A stretch of 64,000 nt of DNA from Enchytraeus crypticus (GCA_905160935.1 CAJHZI010000538.1:378001-442000), one strand, 5' to 3'; shown: positions 1 to 13,817, counted from the first letter of the stretch. Numbers and translations: made by a program. Notes: generated by a model from the sequence alone, not told the origin.

Positions 1-391
1 AGCATTTTCTCCTAATGAATTCTATATATACAAATAATAAAATTGTAAAATGTTTGAGAAAAAATGATATTGATTCTTATCATTTTAGTAGACGGAATAA
101 TTTTGATCAATCCAGTCTGATTCAGATGGAATGCACGGCTGGAACATTTGTATATTTCTAGAATCACTGTTGTCCTACTGTTGTATGTCATAACCTGAGT
201 GATGTTAACCTTGTTAACTTCATTAGTGTATCATACATTATATTTGAAATGGATATTTTGAAGTTTGAGAGTATGTAATTGTTCTGATTTTGAAGCTATA
301 ACATTGGTATATCTAAATTGTGGACCTCATAATACATTGCTATTTCTCAAATTGTATCTTTGTTTTCAATTAATTTTTTATTGATACTACT

Positions 392-446
392 TATTGGTAT
401 TTGATATTGGTATTTGATATTGGTATTTGATATTGGTATTTGATAT
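392..446. repeat. 13-bp tandem repeat
   Basis: Four exact copies of tattggtatttga in the first visible WBP11 intron. The rest of 1-563 is AT-rich intron with no coding signal seen. Confidence 0.9.
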
Positions 447-563
447 TCTTTAAATATTTATTTTTATAAATTTAATTTTAAAATTTAAATTTATTTCTTT
501 AAATTTTTTATTGTTAATATTAATTGTGATTGGTATCAATTCTAACTGTATTTATACATTCAG

Positions 564-3357
564 AACAAGAGGCAGAGGAATATTGTTCGTGCTCAAGTCC
601 TGAAAGGAAAGGATCCTCATCAGATTCTGGAGGAAATGGAATTAGTTGACAAGATGGGTATGTGTTAATTGAGCTATTAGTTTTGTTATCTCTGTCTTTT
701 TGCGCACTGCCTACTGGCTGGTCCATGGTATATAACACCTCTACTCATCACTATCTACTGTCTTTCTCTTCATGTCCACATACTAGTGGATCTTTAAATT
801 ATTTATAACATTCCTTGTGATATACCATTATTCTTGGAGGATTCTGCTTACGATGAGATGGGCCTCCTATGCCTTCCTCAGCTTCAACTAACATTTACAG
901 GGCAGGGGCGTTATTCCCTATAAAAGCAATCCTGTTTACCCATAGTTGAGTTATATTTATGAATGTTAATTTTTACTTTAAAATTGTTTCAAATACAAAT
1001 TCAGAGGAATATGCCGATATAATCAAAAATAAAAAGAATAATCAAAGAAAATATTTTGTATTCCATAAAGTACTGTAGATCAAATGCATTGCTTTAGACC
1101 AGTTTTAAAGTTGAAATCCATTTTCTCAATGTTTGAGCCAGCAACAAATTAGCAGGATTGATTAGAATTTAATGTACAGCTAGAATGTCTAAAGTTTAAA
1201 TTCTTGATCTTTTGAGGGACAAAACTGATGATAAGCTTAAAGTTTGAACCTTCATCCACCTTTCCGTTTGATGTATCGAGATTCATGGCAAATTTAATTT
1301 TATCCACCTTTCCATTTAAGTACTTTAATAGTCTTTGTTTGTACCCTCATATTTAGTGTAGGATAATGAAAATAGCTGCTTTGAAACCAAGGATTAATGC
1401 TTAGTATAGTGCTTTGCTGTACTCAAACTCTGTCCTTCTTAATGCTTGATTAAATTATTAATGATTGAGTACTGATTATTGATTGATTTGATTCTTTAAA
1501 GTACTCTTTTAACAGTATCTCTATGCTGCTGATATGATGAGTTTAAAAATTTATAAAATGTAATTTGTATTTTTATAGAATTGGATCCCACTCAGCCTCC
1601 TCGTCTGAACGAGAGAGTGCTGAAAGAGAAGCACAAGAAGCTGAGGGAGATGTACGATAGGGTCATTCACCTCTACGTAAGTGACGCAATGTTGCCGACT
1701 GAATTATATCAGATTTACTTTTGTATAATTGTAGTTTTACTTTAAATATTAAGAATTAAAATTTTTCTGAACTGTGCATTGTGTACAATGTACACCTTGA
1801 TAACCTTAATCGTAGCGCTAAGAGAAACGGTTATGGCCAATATTAAAAATATTGACTTTATTTTAATTTACTGATGCCATTTTTACAATACATCTTATAT
1901 ATAGTAATGCATCTAACACTTACTGCCTCTGACTAAGCTACACTGTTAAGTATTATTAGATAAGTGATGTTAAAAGAAGACAGAAATCAGAGGTTATTTG
2001 ATTAAGTCAAAATTGACTTCAGATTTGTGCTCAGAATGGAAGGTTTGATTTTTTTTTTTTTTTTTTGATTAATGAATCTTATAAATGTTATTTTTATATT
2101 TTAATTGTAAATTTTATCTTTACTTGAATTGTTTACATTTAAGCTGAATTTAAGGCTAAAGGTAGTTTTGATGTTATTTTTCATGAAGGACAGTATTGGG
2201 TTGCCTAATGTATAAAAACTTGCATGTATATGCACAGTTTGTTGTTAGCATCTAAATATCGATATTCAGAGCAGTTCAGTAGTGAAGTAAATCCATTTAG
2301 ACATGCATTTCTCTTTGTGCAACAACAGGAAAAGGAAGATGCAGAATATGCAATGGAACTAAGGCGGATGCTCGGTGCTTATGATAAGAAAAGACAGATG
2401 ATGCAAGTCTATTACGGTAATTATAGAATAAATTATTAACGTTTCTGCTTAGATCTTCTTTTTAGTATCTTTGCCTTTGTAAAGTCTGTATATTTGTCAT
2501 ATAATATATGTGATATTTTTTCCAAAGCCATAGGCCACTTATGGTTTGGATAATGCAGAGCCTTTTGTGAAGAGATTAAATTGTTAATCTATGGAATGCT
2601 CTTTATGAGGCATGAATGTTGACTGAGTATGAACATGTACCTTGGAACTGACACTTTTGCTGAACATTGGAGGGGGTATATGATGTACTGTTGCACTGTA
2701 TCGACAGAGTCATATTAGCCTAATTTTATGTACTTATTCGTTCTCTGCTTAATTTGTGTTATTACAAGATTTTAAAATAATGATGCTATTAAATCATCGT
2801 CTCTTGAATCCCAGTTTTAACTAGGGTCAGGATACAAATAGAATGCATTAGTTTTAGAAAATTTTGTAGCTATTTCTGGAGCCTGGGCACTCGTTAACCG
2901 AATTCCTTTCTGACGTTGGTTTGAAACTTGGTACTTGTCACCTTCTATGGCACGTGCAACCAGGGTTGGTCTATTCTTATCAAGCCGGATGCAACACGGG
3001 CTGTTATGTTATTCTCTATATAATATTAATTATATATTGAACTTATATTACTTATTTGCCTGGTAAACACCACATCTTCATATGCACCCCACCAGCCTGT
3101 CCTAGAGTGGAATCATTGGGCCTCTGCTGTTATTATTAGCATTAATCAGTGATTGCCACTTCTATTCGATATTTTAATTTTGTGCATTACATTATATAAA
3201 TGCATACTTGTATATATTGTTTATATGATTTCTCTTTGTGTACATCAATTCAGATCAAGTAAAAAACGCAGAGCGAGTGAAATTAGAACAGATTCCGCTG
3301 CCCGAGGCACCTGGTATACAAGCAAGTAAGTGTCTCAATCTTCTACCCTCCTCTGTT

Positions 3358-3419
<62 letters not shown>

Positions 3420-6400
3420 CTCTCTTGCTTTCCTATGACTAATATGACATGTCTAAACTGCTTTATATTTTGTCTGCCGTGACACGGTTTTTATTTGTTT
3501 CTCAGAACAAATATTAACAAATGAAAACATACCTGATATATTCTGCGATTTTATTGTTGTTCCTACGTTGCCATAGCTTTATAATATCATTCCTCTTCCT
3601 TTATATCTTTGTTAAGTAGAGCCAGTAACTGGTCTGTAAGTTGTTCAATTGTGACAGACATTGCTTGTGAGATCTAGGTAACTGATATTAGTCATGGCTT
3701 TAGCCTTTATATCTAATCAATTTGGGAATAAAATGAAAAATATCTGATTGTTAAGTTCACACATTGAACTGTTGATTTATTTACATTCACAATTATTTGT
3801 CAATGTATGATGACTTTTTACAAGTAAACACAAGTACTACTACTATATCTGATTAGTATACTATACTATTATAGCAATACTATACTGCTACTATAGCTGA
3901 TTGATTGATTGTTTCAGTTGCTTCGATGATACCTCTACCAGGTGATATACCGCTACCGATGAATTTCTCGCACGGTAGAGGTGGCCCAGCGCTGCATGGC
4001 ATCCTCAAGAAGTCATCGTCGATACCCCTGCCTGGGCATCCTCCCCATGCTGGGTGCGTCTGTCAATCAATCTTCTGTATCGTTTTAATTTATTGTCTAA
4101 CTCGAAAACATCTCACGGCTCTTTTGTGAAGAGTGTGAGAGGTTGCTTTGATGATTTAAGTATTAGTCAGTAGAGCAACAATGCTAATCAATGTTAGAGG
4201 CACAAGCAAAATTAATAGTACTTAGGATTTGTTAGGTATAGAGGTGAATAGGAAGGCTGAGGATAGAGTTGGTTAGAAGAGTTATATGTCACAGACCTTC
4301 CGTTAGGCTGTGCCCTATGAGAAGAAGAAGAGGATTTATTATTCAAATTTGTTTGACATTAGCAACAAGTGTGCTGACATTTGTATTTATTTGACAAAAA
4401 TTAAATATTAATAATTGTCTCTTTTCTTCGTTAAACATTCCCTTTTCTGGTAATACTGAGAAGTGTGTTGAGAATCTCTGATGCTAGAATACCAATAGTA
4501 CGGTTTTTGAGAATGATAATGAAATGTTTTAGATTGTCAGCAAAAACGTCTGTACTCGTCATCATCATCATCTACCTTCTTCTTCCCTTGAATCCCTGAT
4601 TAGATAGGGTAACGACTATTATATACTACGAGACGGTTTTCGCAAAACATTCTCTACTGTTTTTAGTTATTTCTTGTACTTAATATTGTAATTGCGATTT
4701 ATTTAGTGTAGTTTGTAGCAATCTGCTTTATCTAATTTACAGATAACATTAATGATATTACTAATGTTATAATAATGTTATATTTGCTCTCAGTGTTAAC
4801 CAAGTGTATTTATAACTAGTGACTACTGAAGTGCAAAAATTAAAATCTGTTTAATCTATTTTCGTGTACATTATTTGCTTCTTTGTGCCTTGTGACTATA
4901 GAACGTATAGTTAGAGGTGAAAAGAAAAGTTTAGGATAGATTTTTTTGGAAGAGTTATATATATGCCATGGATCTGCCATTAGGCATTACAATGAGGGAG
5001 AGATGCTGTATACTAGACATATATGGGCCATATGGAAGATTAATCTTGTACCAGAGCTTGCTGCAGATTGACGCTAGCAATAGCAAAGATATGATTAACC
5101 ATGGAAAGGATTAATAATAACCTGCCAGGTAGCTGTAAAGTGGTCTCGAAGACCGGACAGAAGCCATAACACCACTATAGAAATGATCAGAGGTTATTAT
5201 TATTATTATTATTGTTATTATTATACAGTGAATATAGTATCATGTTTGGTCATATGCCTACAATAGTGCTCTAATGCATTACAGCTCTAGATTAGCCGGT
5301 GCTGCCCTGCAAGCGTTCTCAAGGAGACGTACTCCTGTTGGTCCGCCTCCCGGCCCCCCGCCAGATCTTAGTGACAGTGACTCAGACAGTGAGCAGCCTA
5401 CTAAACCTGTGGACGATGAAGACGTCGAGTACAATCCTGAAGATAACAGTATGTCCATTCTCTGCACTGTGTCCTGCTTATTTCTATAACATTCTAGTGT
5501 AGAGTGGCATAGGTGCAATCTAGTAATGGATAAATTATTAATTATCTTGTGAATTCAAATATGCATCTAGTAACTGAAGAATAGACCAACCATTAACTGC
5601 ACATGTCATAAGAGGCAATTGAGAAAGAACTGAGGAAGTGAAAGGAGCATGAAAGCAGAGTGTGAGTGAGAATATGTACCTTAGATCTACATCTTGGCAG
5701 AACCACAGACATAAAAATTAACTATATTTAGCAGATGAAAACGACTTGAGTAGTGATTATGAAAAAAGAATTTGAATCAAATCAGCCTTCACCTATGATT
5801 TGAAAACAGGCACGAATATGCTACTGAACTTTGAGTGTAATTGATTATGTAAAATCTTACAAATCTTACAGAATTGAGATACTTTCTTCTTTTAAATGTC
5901 AAAATAAATGAAGCATCTTTTAAGGAGGCTTGTTGTTTATGGTGAAACTTACAAGATAGTTATAAATAATTATTATTACATTGTTATTAGTTTTATAGAT
6001 TTGTTCCATATTTGTAATATCACTTATCTGTTTCCGTATTTTATTATTATTAAGAAGTAAAGTTCTAAATAATTTAAAATTTTCTGACCCCACATTGTCC
6101 TATTTATTGCCAAATTTATTGCCTTTGTGCCTAATTTAATAGAGTGTAAGAAGAAAGAAAAAGTGTCAGACATCCTCTTCTTTTTAACCGTAAGCATAAG
6201 ATCAATAATGATTACTGTAATAATTAGTGGCTAATAATTATTATGACTAGTGACTAATAAAGATAAGAATAATGACTAAGAATGTGCGCGCTGTTTGCAG
6301 TAACCGATTTAATAGACGATAAAGAAGAAAGGAAGCGAGGGAGAGAGTCAGACTCGAGTGATGAGAGCAGTGAGAGTAGTGAGGAGGAAGAGGAGAGAAA

Positions 6401-9400
6401 CTCTGACGCCCCGCCTGGTCTGTATCAATCAATCAAGAATTTATACCAGTTTAAAATAAATTTTAATAAATAAGTAATATTAATAAAAAATATTTAGTAA
6501 TAAATAAATTTTCCTAATTTCAGTTTGCTAGATTCGATGTCTAAGGTTTAACTGGTGTGTAAGTTATTGAATTTATACATTATATTTTAATTTATGCCAG
6601 TTAAAACAAATTTTCCTATTTCAGTTTGTTAGATTCGATGTCTAAGCTTTTACTGCTGTGTAAGTTATTGAAAATCTCATTCATTCTTTATTCTGATGAA
6701 ATAGCTAGCACACTTGACTGATGAGCAGAATATAAATCCAATAGGCTAGTCCATCTCTGACCTGTGCGTGAGAAGCAGACAGTAAGCGTAGCCCTAGTCT
6801 ATTTAGGTTTCTATGTAATAATTCTATATATGGTATGCCAATAATTATAATTTACCAGTGCTTTTATTTAATTAACATGCTGCTATTTAAAATACTGTGG
6901 TATATAAAACGATGTTATGTTTTTTCCAATTTCTTTAGTAATCTGATTTATTAAAGCTGAAAATTGATAAATTGAGTTATTTTAAAGCTAAGCTGAATAG
7001 TTTTTTATTCTAATGATTCTGTTGTTATGACTAAACAAAGAAGTTCTATTGTTTTAATAAAGCTAAAGCCAAGTTTAGCGTCAGTTTCTTGCTCGATTAG
7101 GATGTCAGTAACGGAGAGAACACTGGATTTGGATAATATATTTATTGTTACAGCTAAGCAGAGAAGGATAAGATTCATGGATGACGGCACACGACAAGAT
7201 GATGAGGAGGAGAAAGACACGAGGTTAAAGTTCAAGCCAAGTGCGGCCGCACTACAGGCTAAGATGCGTTCCATGGTGGGTCAGCATGTGCACGCAAACA
7301 AATTGTTGGGCGACCTATCAGAACATGGCACGGATGAGAGCCGAAAACAGAGAAAAGATGATGATGAGGATAAACAAGATGGCAGGTAAGTTAATTTAGT
7401 CCTATTAAGTATGAGTGTATGCTTTATCTGTATAATATTTTAGTAGTTGCTATTGTTTAAATAAAATGTGCTTATTTTTTCTACAAATGAAATCATACTG
7501 CAATCAATGAGCCTAACTCAAATGTTGTAAATTTGTTGTTTATTTTAGCTAGAATATATAAAATAATGAGTGAACCTTCAATGATGCATTTAATAAGCAA
7601 TTGATTGATGGATTGATTGCAGGGATGATGATATATCAAGTTCCTCAGATGACTCATCAGATGATGAACCATCCGATGATGATGATGATGATGACCTCGA
7701 CGTTTTGGAGAAGTTGTCGAAGGAGGAGAAGGCAGCAAAGCGCCGAGCATTGAAAGAGAAACGGTCGGCGGTAGGAGTAAAATCTGGGGATCTTCCTCCT
7801 ATAAGCTTACCCCCCGGCCCTCCACCTGGTCTGCCCCCGATGCTCTACCGCCAGCAGGGGCCCCCGGGTGCTCCTCCAGGCCTTCCCCCTCGAATGCTGC
7901 CTCCAGGACCTCCCAGGGGTCGACCCCCCATGATGCCCATGGGTGGACCCGGGGTGCCGCCTCCCATGAGACTACCCCCTGGGCCCCCTGGTATGTTCTA
8001 TTCATCTTCATGTTACTGTGTTTTAATTTTAATCATGTTAGTTTTACAAATAATTAGTTCCTGCTTTAGTTAGTCTGCAATGTTTGTTTTGCTCTTTACA
8101 ATTTAATGCTAGTTTTATTATTAATGTTTATTATCTCCAATTTTTCCACCATCATATGTTGCTATGTTTCCGTGTTTCCGGTAGTCAGCTAGATAGAACT
8201 CAATTGGTCTCTTTCTGAGGGTTGTTTTATTTTATTCTGTCTCGTTGTATGCGCTTTGTGTATATTTTGATTCAGTTACAAATAATAAGTGATCATGGTT
8301 CTCTCTAGTTAATGTTGCTTTAATTGTTTATTAAATAATTTAATAATTTATAGTGTACTACTTATTTTAAGGTTTGTTTCTTCATTTATTTACAACAGCC
8401 TAGTGTCACTCTTTTGCTGTGACAAAGAGATGGCAAGATTTTACCATCAGTTGAACAGAAGTTCTGTACAGGATAGATGCGACAGAGATTTTAAAATAGT
8501 GGATTTAAAACAGTGGCGTATCGGTTGAGTAAATTTGACATGATATTGTAAGTAAAGAAATAAACAGTATGTGTACAGGTAAAATGACGAGAGAAACACT
8601 GTAGGGACTGGAGCCTGTGGCGAAGTCGGTATGATCTCAACTGCGGATCAGTATGTGTGGGGTTCAAATGTGAGGAAACTGACTTGGCTTTATCTTAGCT
8701 TAAGCTTTTATTAGGTATTGAAGTGCGGATCCATGGATGTAGTGTTCAAATCCAATGCTCGTCCCATCACTAACATGCTTTAGATGCGGGAAAATAACAC
8801 TGACATTGCCTTCTGGCTAGGAACCGGACGCTAAATTCTTGTTAATTGATATTGATTAATATTGAACTTGCCTTTAAATTGTGTGACACTAGGTTTTGCT
8901 GGGCTACTGAGACGTATTTCAATTACCAGTGTGTGATTGACTGATCATTGACTGAGACAGTCTGTTCTTGTCCCGACCCTGGTTGGGCTGGGATTCTGGG
9001 TGGATGATGATGATGATGATTGACTGATCATTACTATTACGTGTGTGTAGGTATGCCACCCCCGCACTTACTACACCCGCCTAACATCCCGCCCCCCACA
9101 ATGATCAACTCTCAGCCCTCATTTAACATGATGCCACCACCGCGCATGGGGGGCATGCCCCCTCTGAATCTCCCCAATGTGCTCAGCGCCCCCCCAAGCA
9201 TCATGCGCATGCCGAGCACGTCTGCGCCTTACGAGGCGTTCACTGAGAAGAAGAGCGCTACGATAGAGGCCAAGGCACAAATTAAACATGTCATTGGAGA
9301 TTCCACAAAGTTCCTGCCGACAGCGCTGAGAGTCAGGAGAGAAACAAAGGACGCGAAGGGACAGATCATCAAACCGTCCGTGACAACATCTGGTACTGCT

Positions 9401-10152
9401 AGTTCATCGGGTGAGTTTATTTTTCTTATTCCATTAGAGTTTGCATTCAGATTCTGTTCAATATTTCCAATTACGAATTATTTGAGTATTATGGTTTTTT
9501 CTAGTTGATTAATTTTGAGTATTTTGAGATGTTGTGGGTTTTACCCATTCTTCGGTTGTAATACAAGCTGTATCTGAACTTGGAGTGAAGTTTTGACAAC
9601 CCTGAAATCCAACTCATTACACATCTCTAACGCATCCATTCCTACACAATCCCTAACCACAACTATGACACCCCTCTCCTGACTACATCTAAGCTGATCG
9701 CTGACCTTGCCCTGTGCTTGCCGGTATTCCGTATTCCACTACGCCGGAAACAACGTCGAATGGAATGATTGATCTATTTATTATTGATCTGTTTATTGAT
9801 TACTTGGGACTGATTTTTTGGATTTTGGAATTTGCACCGTTTTTTACCTTCTTTTTGCTCGCCGGCTTGATTTTGTCTAAATGGTACTCGATGTTTTCAT
9901 TGATGACTGTAGCACTCTAATTGTTGTTATTATTATTTATTTCTTATCCTATTCATCGATGTGATATCTGTGTGATACTGTGTCTGTATGATGTAATGTT
10001 TGGTCTAATAAACGTTTCTCAAATGAAATTATTGTAATTTTTATGTTGTAGTGAAATCTGAGGAGAAGAATAAGCCTACAGCAGCCGCAACGGTACAGAC
10101 TAAAGACGATGCGTACGACTCGTTCATGAGGGAGATGGAAGGCTTGCTGTGA
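564..10152 (+). CDS. WBP11: WW domain-binding protein 11 (partial, 11 exons)
   Basis: Nuclear, spliceosome-associated proline-rich protein; family members bind WW domains and PP1 and act in pre-mRNA splicing. Exons that keep frame with gt/ag borders: 564-657, 1579-1676, 2329-2416, 3254-3325, 3918-4053, 5285-5448, 6301-6417, 7154-7385, 7623-7990, 9051-9410, 10052-10152, giving 609 residues. Recognised pieces in order: the NKRQRNIVRAQVLKGKDP block, LDPTQPPRLNERVL, a short coiled stretch, IPLP motifs and GILKKSSS, a PPPGPPP block, Ser/Asp/Glu-rich acidic runs, a long Pro-Gly-Arg tract (LPPGPPRGRPPMMP), the FLPTALRVRRETK block and the family C-terminus TKDDAYDSFMREMEGLL. The N-terminal start (about 35 residues in relatives) is absent, so the first coding exon should lie before base 1. 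An AATAAA follows about 20 bases after the stop. Order and matches are seen; function is from the family. Confidence 0.93.
690..895 (-). repeat. LINE 3' end, family A
   Basis: Matches 32160-32360 along its whole length and 45033-45112 in part. Read on the minus strand, related copies encode the end of a non-LTR reverse transcriptase with a Trp-x-x-Tyr-Met/Ile-Pro-Trp-Thr-Cys-Gln ending. Lies in a WBP11 intron. Confidence 0.7.
2795..3000 (-). repeat. Interspersed repeat, family B (GAT-tailed)
   Basis: About 200 bp shared with 10618-10805, including ggttggtctattctt and the stretch cttgaatcccagttttaact. In sense orientation the family ends in (GAT)n, as RTE-type LINEs and their SINEs do. In WBP11 intron 3. 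Confidence 0.75.
3359..3420. repeat. (CT)n microsatellite
   Basis: About 60 bp of near-pure CT, beginning some 33 bases after the WBP11 exon 4 donor; it places a long pyrimidine tract at the start of that intron. Confidence 0.95.
4205..4322 (+). repeat. LINE 3' end, family A
   Basis: Degenerate copy of the 3' coding end (aggaaggctgaggatagag, then agaagagttatatgtcacag). A second plus-strand copy follows at about 4912-5000. Confidence 0.6.
4912..5000 (+). repeat. LINE 3' end, family A
   Basis: Shares gaaaagaaaagtttaggatag and ccatggatctgccattag with the copy at 30715-30815. Intronic in WBP11. Confidence 0.6.
5194..5223. repeat. (ATT)n microsatellite
   Basis: Short ATT run in the WBP11 intron before exon 6. 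Confidence 0.85.
8604..8700 (+). repeat. SINE1 (tRNA-derived), degenerate
   Basis: Begins ggagcctgtggcgaagtcgg (A-box-like) and holds gcggatcagtatgtg and ggttcaaat (B-box-like), then gaggaaactgac. Part of the sequence after the B box is missing compared with 48552-48700. In WBP11 intron 9. Confidence 0.75.
8715..8875 (+). repeat. SINE family D
   Basis: Holds a B-box-like gttcaaatcc followed by ctgacattgccttctgg, aggaaccggacg and the tail ttaaattcttgttaattgat. The 3' half matches 46985-47085 and, reversed, 32370-32490. Confidence 0.7.
8935..9032 (+). mobile_element. Short 5'-truncated family B insertion with target-site duplication
   Basis: About 68 bp of family B 3' sequence ending in (GAT)n lies at 8950-9017, between two exact copies of gattgactgatcatt (8935-8949 and 9018-9032). 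The insertion ends 18 bases before WBP11 exon 10. Confidence 0.85.
9803..9940 (+). repeat. Interspersed repeat, family C
   Basis: Contains ctcgccggcttgattttgtc, tcgatgttttcattgatgac and the tail ctctaattgttgttattatt. Other copies are at 17812-17900 (-), 17990-18120 (+), 32855-32915 (+) and 38625-38740 (-). The upstream stretch 9540-9800 probably belongs to the same insertion. Confidence 0.7.
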
Positions 10153-10617
10153 CAGTGTTTAATTCGTGTATATAATAAATAGGATGTCCCTACGTCATCC
10201 TAAGACTGTTCACTGTTTAATTTGAAGAACAGCTTGAATTTTTTGGGGGAGTATTTAGCTACAGTATGTTGAAGAGTTTCATGTTAAGTTTCAGTGCTAG
10301 ATGCGAGTTTATTTAGCTCTGATAATTATATTTAAGTTCCCATTGGATGACTTATGTAATGAAATCATAAATGTATGTTTTGGGTTCTATAACTTTTTCG
10401 CTCCCAGTTGAGGATATTCTAAAATATAAAACGACATAGGCCTATACATGATGATGTACATTATAAGAAAATTCATCTGTTACGCAAACCTAATTATCTA
10501 TGGAAAGGGGCACAATATTCTGCACCGAAGCTCTGGAATAAAATTGATCTTGCGGAAATTTATTCTCGTGTATTATCTGTATTTGTAACATTAATGTTAT
10601 GCTTTTCTCAACCTAAC

Positions 10618-10805
10618 GTCATCATCATCTTCTCTTGAATCCCAGTTTAACTAAGGTTGGGATTAGAAAATTTTGTAGCAGTTTCTGGAGAGTATGCGTT
10701 TACCAACCGAATGATATTCCTGACGTTGGTTTGAATCTTAGTGCTTGGTTGCCTTGTACGACACGTACAGTCCACGGTTGGTCTATTCTTCAGCAACCCG
10801 GACAA
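10618..10805 (-). repeat. Interspersed repeat, family B
   Basis: Second long family B copy, closely parallel to 2795-3000. It lies just downstream of WBP11. Confidence 0.75.
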
Positions 10806-12460
10806 AAAACAGGTTTTTCTCAACCTACCAAAATGGAAATATTCGACACAAAAAATGAATAAAGCAACTATATTTATTTTACTTTCTGTAAATTATTGCA
10901 GATACACATATTATCATAATTTCATAGTCAAAGCTCAGATCTATCAACAATGTTAACAATTAGATAAATAGCGTAACAACTACAGCAGAATGATAAATAT
11001 CGACGAGATTTGAGACAGAGAAGTATTGGGAGCTCAAATCTCTTGCACTGATTTCTCCATCAGACGTTTCACTAAAGTTGAGCTTAACGTCTATTACATA
11101 TTACTCTTAAGGGATTAGTATCAGTTTCAGGTAGGATTGCTTTTAATCCGGCTGGCTGTGGATATGCCGTTAGGACACTGAACCGCTGAGCCGCATGGCG
11201 ATCACTTAGCATTTAATTAAAAATCAAGATTTGTCACATTTCAGCGAAGTCACTTTGCCTGCATTTGCATAATTATTTAAACATACAGTATATACAATTG
11301 TATACAACTTTCTTATGGACAGAATGTACAATTGTACACAAGAGGTAAAATTAAAAATAAATTTTAACAGCCTCCAACTGGATGGACTCAATGCTCTGTA
11401 AAGAATGCTCTCATTTACAGTGATATAATTCTTAACATAAGCAAGTACTGAGGTGGAGTTGTACAAATTATTCATTACACTTTAAAAATCTATAAAGAAC
11501 TATACTGTGCTCAGATCATAATCGGCCACGAATAGCTCAAATTTTGACTCTGCTTAAGCAATAATGAGTTATTGCTAGAGCCATAGGTTCTGTTAATACA
11601 TATCAATAAATAAACGCAGAATCTTACGATATTATTTTTATAGAAGTTTATCATATGGCATTCAATAGGAAGAAATTATTGACACTGAGTCTAACTCAAG
11701 AAGAAACGAAACTAGGAAACGAAACCAAGCAATAAAATCATTTATACGTTAATATATTAAGTATAAACCCTAATAAATTAATGCTACAATGTAGAAAATC
11801 AAATTAAAACATTTTTAAACATACTAATTGGTATGCTAAGCTAGATGAATATGATATATTTATTTACGTTAACAAGATATATTTTACAGTAATTGGTACA
11901 CTATTTGAACTAGTACTGTAAACTAATAGTCACACTATTTGCAATGATACTACACGCTAATTTGTACACCATCATAATATATCTTATTTAAAAATAGGAC
12001 GCATAAGCTTGAATATCTGTTTAAGCACTAATTTTGTCCTAGTTATAGAAAAATGGAGAGAGACAAGAAAAATTAAATAAACTACAAATTCATTAAATAG
12101 CTGATCAAACATCAAATCATTGACAAACAGCAAGTGCATCAATAGTGCAGAAAGAGCAAAAAGCATCAAGTCTCATCTAAATCACGGATAAGCATTTTGT
12201 TTCTAACATTCATACAATATTGTGCACAAATTCACTTAACTGAATTATGTAACACACTCTTCTTACATTATTATATTCGCAGCTATCTAAATGGATATAT
12301 AACTTGGCCGAGCTTAAGGCCTTTGACCGATCAGCTACTTGAAAGCGTTAAGTAACCGATTAATATCTTCGTACATTTCTGTGCAACTTCACTCTATACT
12401 GCCTCATTGATCGAGCAAACAGATGGCATATAGATGCTGAAATAAATATCACATTCTAAA
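10806..12460. other. AT-rich intergenic stretch
   Basis: Short open frames only, with no domain, splice pattern or family resemblance seen. A degenerate tRNA-like patch (reverse strand, about 11155-11205) may be an old SINE. Confidence 0.5.
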
Positions 12461-12462
12461 AG

Positions 12463-12690
12463 TAAGCACGCATTATAGTGAAATGATCAACTGTTGATAT
12501 AAATCACTTTAATACCACATGTTTAAACCGTTAGACAATTTAGATCATTTTCCGTTTAACCAGTGCAGTGAATGTCCGAGATTTTACTCTCAGATCAGCG
12601 CGGCTGGGATTCGAACCCACGAGGATTCAATTCACCTTAGGATTTGCCATTTAAAACTTCATGATCTTACCCTACGCTATTAATACATTC
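12463..12690 (-). repeat. SINE2 (tRNA-derived)
   Basis: On the minus strand: gcgtagggtaagatcatgaa, then gggttcgaatccc as B box, then ctgagagtaaaatctcggac, ending ttcactataatgcgtgct. Near full length (about 225 bp). Inverted relative to 13909-14140. Confidence 0.85.
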
Positions 12691-13817
12691 TTAACCAGGC
12701 CTGTTGATGACGAATAGCCCCTATTTCATCAAGTCACCGTGAACCTGATAAATTCACATTCCTCGTAATCATCTCGAAAACCGATATGTTAAATCGCTAA
12801 TGGAATATATAAATGTCAATAAATAGACATGTGTTCATTTAAAGACATTTCAACAGATTTCTGCAGAAATCTCAATTACAGCATTTACAAATTTTCTACA
12901 GCAGAATGTAAAAATGTAAATTAAGCAAATACAAAATGAAGCAATAAGTTTAAAAAGAAAAGATCTACAGAATCAGATTCAACCAAAACCAAGACAAATA
13001 TGAAAAATATACCACCTGTAGAACAAAAATCATTAATTTAAGCTTAAAGATCTTTTGTTTTTATAGGCACTTTATTGAACACATACCATACTAATACGCA
13101 CAAGGAAACAAATCAACAAGCCTTCCTGCAATGTACCAGTACACAGATGCACAGACATCAGTAAACATACACACAAATATATCAGTACACAAATACGCAA
13201 CAGATCGGCACACATATGCAATCATATCACCTAATAAACAAAAATACAAACACACCTAGTCGAACGCATCAGAAAACAAACACAGAAGCACGCATACTTG
13301 AAAACATGGCAGCATATATGCATCATAACTGAAATGAGATTTAATAGGACTATGATGAAGCAGCTCCTATAGATCTCAATGTCTTGGGCATCAATGATGG
13401 ATCAGATCTGTAATAGAAAATAGAAATTGCTCAGTAAAGACACACGATAGATATAAAAGCACTATATTTCATCCAGTCAAAATTCATCAAAGTTTATTTA
13501 TATCGTAACAGTAAAAATAAATTACTATACGTAGAAATAATTATATGCAGATTTAATTAAATTCAAAATAACGACTCCTCAAATTGCTAATATGTAGAAA
13601 TGCTCAAATCCATTATCTTAGCGATTCATATCAGCATTTTTAATTACATCGTGGTAGTTTTATCTTCTATTAATTCATGCTGTAGAAATACACCGGGCTA
13701 TTATTTCAAAATGCTACTACAGAGGAATGTTTATAATTTCTTTATTATAAACTGGTTCAGAGAAGCTTTATCATACCTTTGATAGTCGGTCATTATTCGT
13801 CCATCAACTCTCAATAA
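12691..13817. other. AT-rich stretch with a possible alternative 3' exon
   Basis: Mostly featureless. On the minus strand a good acceptor (ttctattttctattacag) precedes a short open stretch ending near 13349; it could be an alternative last exon of the neighbouring minus-strand gene, but its open frame needs phase 2 while the preceding exon ends in phase 1. Confidence 0.35.

Noticed and set aside
7493-7750. Minus-strand His-rich frame
   Set aside because: Antisense of the GAT-rich acidic run in WBP11 exon 9.
13349-13402. Alternative last exon of the PPPGGAY gene (open stretch SDPSLMPKTLRSIGAASS)
   Set aside because: Good acceptor, but its open frame needs phase 2 while exon 2 ends in phase 1; kept only as a possibility.
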